Positions 12,801 through 24,800 of a DNA stretch of 64,000 bases are shown here, piece by piece; the first letter of the stretch is position 1; the number at the start of each line of letters is the position of its first letter. This DNA comes from Littorina saxatilis. Its lineage: Eukaryota > Mollusca > Gastropoda > Littorinimorpha > Littorinidae. Position numbers and translations under genes: made by a program. The stretch spans positions 14,215,020 through 14,279,019 of the forward strand of contig NC_090253.1 in assembly GCF_037325665.1 (NCBI RefSeq), given 5' to 3'. Under the pieces are notes generated by a model. It did not search any database. It was not told the DNA's origin and was given only the letters and a program-made list of their open reading frames with translations.

Positions 12801-15800
12801 GGGTTACGCTTCGCCTGACTATTGTAGTCAGGGCGGAAGTTCGTTGCCTTGTTGCACGGATGTGCGGGATTATGAGTCGGATTTTGGTGCTTCTGTTCAG
12901 GTTGACGAAGATGCCAACTTCCGTGTACTGGTTGAACTTCCGCTAGCACTGGCTTTGGCGGCGGAAGTTACTTCACGGTAGTTCGAGGAGTGTGCGGCAA
13001 CACTTGTAGGTTTGTTGCCCAACCTCCTTCCGCTTTGGGGGATTCCCGTTCTGCGAAGGACTGGTAACAGCAGTTCCGTTTTCGGAAATTCCCGTTTTCG
13101 GAAATTCCCGTTGGTAGCGTTTGAGCTGTCTATGCTACTGACTACTGGGCAGTATGGCGGTGCGTTTCACGCTGTACCGTGGTTAACAGCACAAGGTCTG
13201 GCTCCTGATTCAGCGCAGCCTTACCGTGCTTCTTTGTTTTTAGCCTCAGCTTTGCCTGCTGGTTTGGCTAAGAGGTTTACACTGCTGCATATTTCAGTCA
13301 ATTTGATTGGCTCGTTTGCCTTGCCTCGTTTCACTTTTCCGGAACTTGCAGTCCTTAGGCAAGATGATACAGCAGAGACAGAGTAGTCCCGTTTTCGGAG
13401 AATTCTCTTTTGTCTTTGGAGTAACTGGCTTACGTTTGCTTGAGTTATCGTCTCTCTCTGAGACTTTGCAGAGATCTCTGGCGAGATTGATCGCGTCGTC
13501 ATTAGACCCATTCAGGTTTCGTGACGATGCGGTAGAGAAAGTTGTCACTATTCTGGTAGGGAAGACGGCTACAGTAGAACAGTATGTTATACTGAGTCCT
13601 CTTTCTTGTCTCTGGGGGAATAAGCACATGATCTTTTCAAGTTATCCTCTGTTTAGGAAACTTTGCAAGATTTTTTTTTTTATAGAGCTCTATCTTCTCT
13701 GCTCTTGTTAACTTCGAGTTTCGTCGTGACGCACGGGAGAAGGATGTCATGTCGCTTCTAGCTGCTTTGGCTAAAGTCTTTTGAACAGCGGAGCCTCCCA
13801 GCGCTTTTCTTGGCACATTGCTTGGCTCAGGTTGCAAACAAGAGGCGGATCTACTCCGCTCTTTGCTTTTTGTGGTCCATCTTCTGGGAGAAGCTGTGAT
13901 CTGCGTCGGCTGGCCACATTTGGCCTTTATTTAGGCAAGATGCGGAGCTAAGCAAACACACATTGGGTTAAACCCTCTGCCTTAGGCAGCTTCGCGGTAT
14001 GTACGCCCATCTTTGGTGCGGCATACCTCTTATTTTTCACCTTCTAGGGTGAAGTTGCTAAGGCCTCAATTTTTGTTTTTTGCCTCTGTGGTGAAAAACA
14101 AGGCAAGCTGTTAAAACTTTCTCAGCTTTTACGGCTTACAGAATTGCGCTTTCTCATCAGGGTCATAAGCTTTGGTTTCTGACAAGTCGCCAGAACATGT
14201 CCAAATTATGGGCTCACATTCTGACTAAATTTTTAGGCTCACTGAGCCATTGCTCGTAACCTCTCAGTCGGAACTTTTCCGGCTAAGCCTACCTCTTGAG
14301 GCAGTGGCTTCTGTCAGCGACTTTCGCTGCGCAGCACAAAGGACTCGCAGGAATTCCTTAGTTTCAGCTTTTCTTTCTAAGAGGTTACGGAAAGAACTAA
14401 TCACCATCATGTGGCTAAGCCTAGGTTTGGCACAGACGTTTTTAGCATTGGGGTTGTTTTTCTTCCACACGCAAAGACATACACCGTCGTTTGGCGGGTA
14501 CGCCCTTCACAGAGAAGGGTGGACAGGTTGCAAAGTCTGTTTCGTACTCTGTCCTTGATAAAGAGAGCGGCTGTTCGTGTTCTGACCTCTCTTTTTGGCC
14601 AAATGGAATCGATGGCCACTCTTGTGCCCTTAGGCAGAGTCCACAAGCGGCCATTTCAGGCTGCCCTGAGTTCGCTGTGGAAGCCTTCTCTTCAGGGCTG
14701 GGAGACAGTAGTCTCTCTTGAAAGCTGGTGTCGGCACACAACGAGGCAGTGGCTGCTCCCTGGGATTTCACAGGGAGTGCCAATTTCGTTTGCCCCCCCC
14801 CGGACGAGTTTCTGTTCACAGACGCGTCTATGGAGGGCTGGGGTGCCTATCTTTCTGTTCACACTGCGTCAGGTCTGTGGAACGAGACGCAGAGTGGGGG
14901 GCACATTAATGCCCTAGAGTTAGAGGCTGTTTTCCTGGGACTCCAATCGTTTCTGTCTATGGTCAGGAACGAATAAATTGGGGTTCGCACAGACAACACG
15001 ACCATGTCGGCCTTTTTCAACAAACAGGGAGGCACTTTGTCTCTCGCTCTTCTGTCAGGTCAGGTCAGATTCTTGCCTGGGGCAGCCAGCACCTTATTCT
15101 GTTGTCAGCGAAGTACGTCCCAGGCATACTCAACGTTCTTGCGGACTACTTCAGTCGCCCGTAGTGTACGATGCACACGGAGTAGTCTCTGACTCATCAG
15201 GTCCTACAACGTCTGGGTGGCATTTCGGCAAGCCTACAGTCGATCTGTTTGTGACAAGATTCTCCTGCAGGCTTCAGGTCTTTATCTCCCCCTTTCCAGA
15301 CCCAGAGGGGAGGGAAACAGACGCCCTCGAAGTAAACTGGTCGCGTCTGAGCCTATGCTTTCCCCCCTTTTCATCTCTTGGGAAAGGTTCTCAGGAAGGC
15401 GGAGCGGGGACAGCCTTGCTTGGTGTTGGTGGCCCCTTGGTGGCCCAGCCAACATTGGTTCCCCGTCCTCCTTCGCCTCGCAGACGGCCCTCCATTCTTT
15501 CTAGGTCGCTGCGCCGTTCTGGCTCCTCAGACGCTACTTTAGGCTTTGTCCAAAAGGCCCACAGGGAATCGACCAGCACTGTTTATGCGTCACACTGGTC
15601 AGCTTGGACAAAGTGGTGCTCGGAGAATGGAGTTACTGCTACTTCACCTCGCTCTATGCATGTAGCAAATCATCTCTCGTGTTTGGCTGCTCAGGGCTTG
15701 GCTCCTTCTTTTTTTGAGAGTCAGGCGCTCAGCCATTTCTTCTACTCTGAAGCAATTAGGGCATAGCATTAACCTGGGCAGTGTAATTGCTAGTGTTCTT

Positions 15801-18800
15801 AAGGGGGCAGCGATTGGTTTTACGAAGGCTAAGTCCCCTCTTCCCGCGTGGGACTTATTTTTTTGGTACTCAAGTTTCTAGCCTCTTCGGATTTCGAACC
15901 TTTAGCTTCAGCGAGCTTAGCTAACTTGACTCGTAAAGCCTTGTTCCTCGTTTTGTTAGCCTCTGCCCGTGGAGGCGGTGAGGTGCACGCTCTTTCAGGC
16001 CTGGCTAAGGATATTTCTTTTGAGAGCTATGGCTCTTTTGTTTTAAGATTTCGGCCGGAGTTCCTTGCCAAAACCAAAAACAAGGTCTGTCCTCCTCTGT
16101 TATTCGCATTCCTCCTTTAAGTAGGATTCTTGCGTCTGGTGACCCTGATATGGTCAATTGTCCTGTTTGTACTCTTACCAGCTACTTATCCCGTACCACG
16201 CCCATTAGGTCTAGGGACCAAAAACTGCTCTTCATCTCAGTTGGCACTGAAAGGAGCAAGGACTTGTCGCGGGTCACTTTGGTAAGATGGGTCTCTACGC
16301 TTATTAAACAAGCGTATGCGTGGTGGCACAGACAAGTTGGGATTGGGCATTCTGTCCTTCCTATGAAGTTGTCAAGAACTCATGAAGCCAGAGCCTGGGC
16401 TACTTCTCTGGCAGTCCTCCGCTCAGGCGTGCTGGCAGAGGTCTTAGACGCTGCCTACTGGAAATCGCAGGGCGTTTTTCATCAACTTTTACCTGCGAGA
16501 TGTGGCCAGCACTCGTCATGGTGGCAGTAGCTCCCTACCAGCCTTTGTCGCTGCTGGACAAGTGGAATTTTGTTTTCCCACCTCCTTCATTAGCATTCTG
16601 CTGTATGTGAGTTGGGATAAGAATGTAATTTAATTGAAAATTTTCATCTAAATTTTAATTTGATTATATACTTACCCAACTCACATAGTTGATACCCGCC
16701 CGCCTGCCCCGCTTTTGGGGTTTTTATGGGGTTTTTTTCCTAAAAAAGAGGGAAATTTTTCTATGTTCGCTTTCGATTGAATGATTCAAAGATGGCGGCA
16801 AGGTCAGGAAGTCACGCGTGACTTTGTCATGTTAAGGGGTCAAGGTAGCTCTTTTTTAGGGTGACCTCCCCTTGTTACCAAGGCGATGCTATTCAGCGTC
16901 CTAGCACTAAACTGGAGTAAATTGCTGTATGTGAGTTGGGTAAGTATATAATCAAATTAAAATTTAGATGAAAATTTTCAAAACTCGATTCTTCAGACTT
17001 TAAAAGGAAAGTTACTTTTTTCTGACTTCCAGGGGACACAGCTTGCACGATTTCCAGCCAAGAAAAAGTATCATGTGCCTACCCGGTAGTGTAAATAGGA
17101 AAACAAAAGTTGATCAAAATAGTTGCTGACCTTTATTTTTGGAGCCTTGTCGTCAGAAACAAACGACGTATATTTTGGAGCCTAATGTCTCTTACAACCC
17201 CAATGCCACAGTTTGGCCACAATATATTTCAGCAGTGATGACTCGCACTTGATTTCCTGGTCAAAGGAAAGAATAACTCTTTAGCTATGATTTATAGAAA
17301 AAAGTCTTTTAGGTCGCTGGTTCAATAGATATAAGCTCCTGAAGATCGAAACTAAGAATGTGTGGGACTGGTAGTTCAGCAGTCCCTGTAAATTATTATA
17401 AACTGATATGTTATGTGTGAATTAGTATACCTTTTAAGACCGAAAAAAAAATCTGTCTCAGACAATCAAGTCTTAAGAAGGAAGGAGTCTTCTTCTTCTT
17501 CTTCTTCTGCGTTCGTGGGCTGAAACTCCCACGTACACTCGTGTTTTTTGCACGAGTGGAATTTTACGTGTATGACCGTTTTTTACCCCGCCATTTAGGC
17601 AGCCATATGCCGTTTTCGGAGGAAGCATGCTGGGTATTTTCGTGTTTCTATAACCCACCGAACTCGGACATGGATTACAGGATCTTTTTCGTGCGCACTT
17701 GGTCTTGTGCTTGCGTGTACACACGGGGGTGTTCGGACACCGAGGAGAGAGTCTGCACACAAAGTTGACTCAGAAATAAATCTCTCGCCGGACGTGGGGA
17801 CGAACTCACGCTGGCAGCGGCCAACTGGATACAAATCCAGCGCGCTACTGACTGAGCTACATCCCCGCCGGAGGGAGTCTTAACATGGGAGTAAATTTAG
17901 TGGGATTATGAACAGAAAACGGGGTCTTATAAGGAAGCGAATCTAATCGAGTCTAGTCTAGTCTAGTCTAGTCTAGTCTAGTCTAGTCTAGTCTAGTCTA
18001 GTCTAGTCTAGTCTAGTCTAGTCTAGTCTAGTCTTTCGGATGAGACGAAAAACCGATGTCCCTTCGTGTACACTACATTGGGGTGTGCACGTTAAAGATC
18101 CCACGATTGACAAAAGGGTCTTTCCTGGTAATATTGTATAGGCATAGATAAAAATGTCGACCAAAATACCCGTGTGACTTGGAATAATAGGCCGTGAAAA
18201 GTAGGATATGCGCCGAAATGGCTGCGATCTGCTGGCCGATGTGAATGCGTGATGTATTGTGTAAAAAATTCCATCTCACACGGCATAAATAAATCCCTGC
18301 GCCTTGAATATGTGCGCGATATAAATTGTATAAAATAAAATAAAAAAATAAATAAATCCCTGCGCATAGAACTGTACCAACGGAATATGCGCGATACATG
18401 TATAAGCCTCATATTGATTGATTGATTAATAATCGGATCATGTCTTATAAGGGAGTTTCTACTGTATATGTATTTATACCATCTCTGAAATCCTCTAGCT
18501 TCTCTGTTGATAAACTGTTGCTTCTGTCTGTGTGTCTGCTAGTGCTGTTTGACATTGAGCTGGTGAGCTTTGTGGAACGTGAAGGGGTCGACGACTACTA
18601 CCAGATGACAGAGGTGAGTTGACGTTCATCGTGACTGGCGTGAAAGCCTAGAGGTAAGGACGTCTTGTCTTCAAGCTTGAAGGTTCAAGGTTTGAATCCC
18701 GGCTCAACCTGCTGGGTTAAGGTTGGAGATTTTTTCGATCTCCCAGGTCAAATTATGTGCAGACTGGCTTGTGCCTTATAATAATAATAATAATAAGGGT

Positions 18801-21800
18801 ATTTATAGGGCGCAAATCCTAAAATAGTTCTAAGCGCCTTACAATCTTAAATATAATCATCTTAAAAACAGCAACAATACACAACGTAAGCGCCTTAAAT
18901 CAATCTTAAGTATATTAATCCACCTTCGTGTTTACATACAAGCACAAGGCTAGTTAAATATCCACTTTAAAGATTGTGTAATCTAGGTCAGAATTCTAAT
19001 AGAATAATTGTCTGCCTACAAAGGCCGCCGAAAAAAAACCACAGGCCATACACGTATGCCACTCGGGCATAGAAGCGAGTGCACATGGGAGAGGAAGTCC
19101 ACCCAAACAAACAAAAGAAGAAGATTTAATTCAGTTTGACTTTGATGAAGGACATTTACCGGTCCACTATACAAATGATTGTTATTCATCAGTTTAGACA
19201 TGCTTCATATTTCATCTTATGTTTTGTCTTGTTAGAAATGTCTTGGTACAAATGTCTGATGTCTGTTCTTTGCAGGGGGAAAGGAAGGGAGTGACCTTTG
19301 CTTTTGTGTGCAAGGTTTCCAAGGCGGAAAGAGAGGTAAGAAAAAAGATCCTCCCGCTCTCCACAGCACATATACGCATGATTATATACACGCACGCACG
19401 CACATGCACACACACACACAAACACACACACACATAAACACACACACACACACATAAACACATTGATAGGTATATATTTAACAAAACCTTTTTAATTCGA
19501 AAAGATCATGTGCAAATCATCATACTACAAAGTATTGCAAAAATGTTCTTGAGATGACCCCAGAATTCTTGAAGGTACACATGTATCTCCCTTCCTGTTC
19601 AAACAATCTTATACACCATCTCACTTCTCTTTACATGGAATTCCTACATTTTCCCACTTGGATACATGGCCCAAATCAACAGACTGTTTGCTTTTTTTTT
19701 ACATTTAGTCAAGTTTTGACTAAATGTTTTAACGTAGAGGGGGGAATCGAGACAAGGGTGTGGTGTGTGTGTGTGTGTGTGTGTCTGTCTGTGTGTCTGT
19801 GTGTGTGTGTAGAGCGATTCAGACCAAACTACTGGACCGATCTTTATGACATTTGACATGAGAGTTCCTGGGAATGATATCCCCGGACGTTTTTTTCTTT
19901 TTTTCGATAAATACCTTTGATGACGTCATATCCGGCTTTTTGTAAAAGTTGAGGCGGCACTGTCACACCCTCATTTTTCAATCAAATTGATTGAAATTTT
20001 GGCCCAGCAATCTTCGACGAAGGCCGGTGTTCGGTATTGCATTTCAGCTTGGTGGCTTAAAAATTAATTAATGACTTTGGTCATTAAAAATCTGAAAATT
20101 GTATAAAAAAACAAAATATATATAAAACGATCCAAATTTACGTTCATCTTATTCTTCATCATTTTCTGATTCCAAAAACATATAAATATGTTATATTTGG
20201 ATTAAAAACAAGCTCTGAAAATTAAAAATATAAAAATTATTATTAAAATTAAATTTCCGAAATCGTTTTAAAAACTATTTCATCTTATTCCTTGTCGGTT
20301 CCTGATTCCAAAAACATATAGATATGATATGTTTGGATTAAAAACACGCTCAGAAAGTTAAAACGAAGAGAGGTACAGTAAAGCGTGCTATGAAGCACAG
20401 CGCAACCGAGCCAAACAGGCTCGTCACTTTCACTGCCTTTTGCACTAGCGGCGGACTACGTTCAGTTTCATTCTGTGAGTTCCACAGCTTGACTAAATGT
20501 AGTAATATCGCCTTACGCGACTTGTTTCTTTTTTTTAAATTTCTTTTGCGCTGAATTAATTTGCGGATTCAAACAGGTGTCGCCAAGACAATAAATTCGG
20601 AAAAAAGAAAAAGAAAAAATATCCCGCTTTCCTCGGAAACTAGTCAGACTGCAGATTGTTTGGTGTGTGTTCAAGTCCAATTTCCTATCCAAGAACCCAA
20701 CAGGTCTTTGATGATTTAATTCTGATATGGTTTACATGGGACGTTATATGTATTTGTATGAAGCCATCAGCATTCCTTTATCTTCTGGAGACTGGTTTGA
20801 AAGACAAGCTGTTATATTCATGATTTTATAACTGTACTTGTTTGTTTGTTTGTTTTTCTTTCAGGAAGGTAATCAGCTCTTCAACACAAACATGATCCAG
20901 AGAGCTTTGGCTAAATACAAAAGGGTAAGTATTGTTTGGCTAGATACAACTAAGAGGGTAACTGCAATGAGGCCTAGGTACAACATGGTAAGTACATTGT
21001 GGCTTCTCTAACAAAGCAACCAGTCAAAGTAAGATTATATCTGTGCATTGCTCTCCCTCTTTTTGCATCGTTAGGTGGGAAGTTGGGGGGAAGTTGGTTG
21101 AGTATCATTTTCTGTTTTTTATTATAATTTTTGTTAAAATTTTGTTATCATGCAGGCAAGGCAGCAGAGATCAGGGGATGGGGGAAAGTTGGTTAAGTAT
21201 CACTTTCTATGTTTTAACATAGAGGGGGAATCGAGACGAGGGTCGTGGTGTATGTGTGTGTGTGTGTCTGTCTGTGCGTGTGAGTGTGTAGAGCGATTCA
21301 GACTAAACTACTGGACCGATCTTTATGAAATTTGACATGAGAGTTCCTGGGTATGAAATCCCCGAACGTTTTTTTCATTTTTTTGATAAATGTCTTTGAT
21401 GACGTCATATCCGGCTTTTCGTGAAAGTTGAGGCGGCACTGTCACGCCCTCATTTAATCACATATTCTTACTCCAATTCTTATGAATGCATTGACTTTAG
21501 TCCCACATGCTAGATGTCGAAAAAACCTCTCAAATTACCTGCCCTTAGTAGGGTGGTAACCAAGCTAAAAGCGACGCCATAGCCGTTGCTATGGCCTGAC
21601 CTTGCTTGGTTACCCATAACACCCTGCGCACCACGTGAGCGCCAGCATCCGTAATAATCATTCTCGACTTTCGACAACACACGGTGGACGTGTCCGAATT
21701 TCGCTCTCACTTTTGGCCTTCACATGCCTGCTCGTCCGTGAGACTAGCCGGTTCTTGGGGGTCTACCTGTCCGTCTACCTTTTGGGTGAGATCTTTCCTT

Positions 21801-24800
21801 TTTACGTTTGGAATGTAAATGTTGATAGCTTTGTTTTGAACACGCACGCAGATAATTTTGTTCTGGGTGACTGTTTTTCGCCGGTCTTAAAATGGCCGAC
21901 AACAAAGCTAAACTGAGTGCGAGACTGGAAGGCGACAAGGCTCTTAGCCCAGTTAAGAAAGCTAAAGCTAAGGGTAAAGCCAAGAGCGTTGATTTGCCTA
22001 TTATGCGGGTAGAAGATCCGTCAAATAGCACTTCGTTTGATGTTCCTATCCCTCCGAGGACGGGTTCCGTTCGCTCACAGCTCGCGTCCCCTGATGGGGG
22101 TGAGGAGCCGGGGCCTTCAGCCCTGGGCTCGTTAAAGTCCGAATTGTTTGATTTTATTTCTCAACAGTTTGCGTCTCGCTCTGGGGTCCCTCCTCTGCCT
22201 CCGGCGGTAGGGGATCCTTCCTCCCTGGCTCGGCTGGGGTCGTCGTCGTCGTCGACTCCGGCGACTCCTGCGGATGGGGGGGGTGGCCGGGCGGCCATTT
22301 CTTCTGCGCACTTGCTTGGTGCACCTGACCAGTTCGGGCCTTCCCTCTCTGCCTCTGGTAGTGCTGCGGTTGCGCTCGAACACTCTCTCCGTAAGGAGAG
22401 GGGGTCTGCTTCCTCTCTTTCTCTTCCCGCTCAGCTTGCTTTTAGCAACACTGCAGTGGGAAGTCAGCTCTCTCCCCTTGCGGGAGAGGGAGAGAGGGGG
22501 CCTGGTAAGTCACAGCCTGGGTTTGATCCCACCTTGTCCCACTGGGGGCAGGGGGCTGTGTTAGCTTCCCACCCTTTCCCGCCCCCCGGGCGCGTTGGGG
22601 TGGCGGCTTTCCAGGCTACGTTACATACCCCTTCTCTGCTCCATTTGGGGCAGGGTGGGGGGGTATCAGTGGCTCACTCTTTCCCGCCCGCTGGGCAGGA
22701 TCGGGTGGGGGCTGGAGCAGCGTTCCACCCTGTCCCTCCCTCTGGGTCGGACGGGGTGGGCGCTGTTGGACTGTCTTCACAGTCTGTGCCTCTATTGTCC
22801 TGGCCCGACAGTCGTCCTCCTCCCCTATCGGGTTGTGTGGTCGGTGGGCTATAGGATTACGGCAGGTGGACGGAGGGGGGTCGGCCGTTTTTCGGTTCGT
22901 CTCTCTCCGTCGCTCTTACTGCTGCGACGAGCCACCCCCCTCCTCATCTGGGGGTGGCTTGGCTCAGGCCTTGCTACACAGTGGGGGTGCTATGTACGGC
23001 TTTCCAGGCTACCTTACATACTCCTTCTCTGCTCCGTTTGGGGCAGGTGGCTGTGTTAGCTGCCCGCGCTTGTCGCGGGTAGCGGTCGCGAAACAATGAG
23101 CTTGACTCTCTTTTGTTCTCGGCAGGGTGTCTCGCACAGTGGTCAGGGAACAATGAGCTTTGCTCCGTTTTGTTCTCTGCACGGGCTGTGCCGGCTGGCT
23201 ACATGGTCAGGCGGAGACAGAACGTACCCTTTCTCTCCAGTCTCCCATTCTTTGTGTTCACAATGATCTGCAGGGACTCGGCTTTAGTATCGCCTGGCCG
23301 GTGGTCATTGTCCGTAGCCAGCGTAGGTCACCCCCCCCCCCCCCTCCTAGGGGTGGGTGAGTGATAGGGCTACTTGACTTCGGCAGGTGGACGAGCGAGG
23401 ATCGGCCGTTTACGGCCGTTTCTCTGTTTCAGTCCTTACCCCGTCTTGGGGTTACGGCCGTGCTGGACCGCCCCCCTCCCCGCTTGGGGTGGGTTGTGGT
23501 CATACCAGGTAGTCTGGTTCTTAGCACTGAGATGCTTCTCTCGCACAGCGGGTGGGGTAAGACGCGCCGGGCCCGGCTTTGTCTTGCTTCTCCACTCTCT
23601 CTTCTTCTTGGCAGAGATCTGTGCCAGTTACCAACCCCTCTTCCCCCCACCTCTGGTTCAGGTGGGCGGTTTTGGGTTGGCAGTCAGAGACTGATCACGC
23701 TTTTCATCCACACTCTTGGCGGGTTATTGGCAGGAGATTTAGTGCGCGACCTCCCCTGCCTCCCCTCCTTTTGTGTTTTACACAACTGGTGGTTAGGTTC
23801 GGACTTCTTGTTTAAGGAGGGGGAGTGTATAGGGTTGCCTACTGATTGTAGGCTTCCCATACATAGAGCGGCTGCTGTTGCAGTTTACTTTGGCCCGGAT
23901 AGGTTGGGGGTGTCTCTCTTCCTTCCTCTTCCGGGATGCCTTTGGGTTTTCACAGGCTTTCTCGCAATTTGTTTCATTTGCTGAGTCTGCGGTGATTGCC
24001 TGCCACATGCCACACTTTTTGGCTTGATCCGCACTTTAGGATAGTGGTCTTCAGCCTACACCTTTCCCGCTGCTTTTTACGCAGGGGACTGCTGGCCTCG
24101 GGGTTTCAGGCTGCTTCGTCCTCACTTTTAGTGCGGAAGAAGATAGCAGGGAATTTTTCAGGCTCAGGGTCTGATCCGGACTTTTTTATGGCCAGGGGTT
24201 AGTTTCTGGCTTCTCTTACAGACCACAGGGAACATGGAGTTTTCATGATATTACTCCTCCCTCTCCTCTCTGGAGGAGATAGGATGGCATGGTTTGGAGT
24301 TTTCTGCTTTGGCTGAGACTCTCTTCTGTGCTTTCTTATAGGCAATCTTATCCTCCCGGAACGCTCTTTTGAGTTAGGGAGGATGCCTTGGATAAGGCTT
24401 TAGCCAGGCTGCTGGCAGCTTGGGCTAGGGTCGTCACGGAGCGGAGTGGTTTCTCTGTGACGTTTTAGGCCCACACTGTTTTGGCTTGGTGTGATCTCCT
24501 TCCTTTACAAGGGGTTTGATTTCATGCTGGTTGCAGGAAGCAAGGGTCAGGCTTTTTCGGGGGTTGTTGAAACCTACTCAATAGCTGGAATCTTTCCCTT
24601 CCTTCTTGGACCTCTGGCGGCGCATTTAGGCGCTCCCAGTTGCAAAGGGGTGTTTTGGTTCAGTGTCGCCTCCCTCTCTGCGGGAGGTGGGTCGGCATGG
24701 GCTAGAGCTTTCAGCTTTGGCTGAGATTTTCCTCGGTGCTCTCACATGAGCTTTCCTTCTGTGTTTCTGCACACAGGAAAGGGCTCGGTTTCTGGGGGTG

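Noticed and set aside
22274-24202. Host genes in the many open frames of 22-26 kb
   Set aside because: They lie between matched DIRS termini and echo decayed DIRS sequence. No splice structure or host domain was found.
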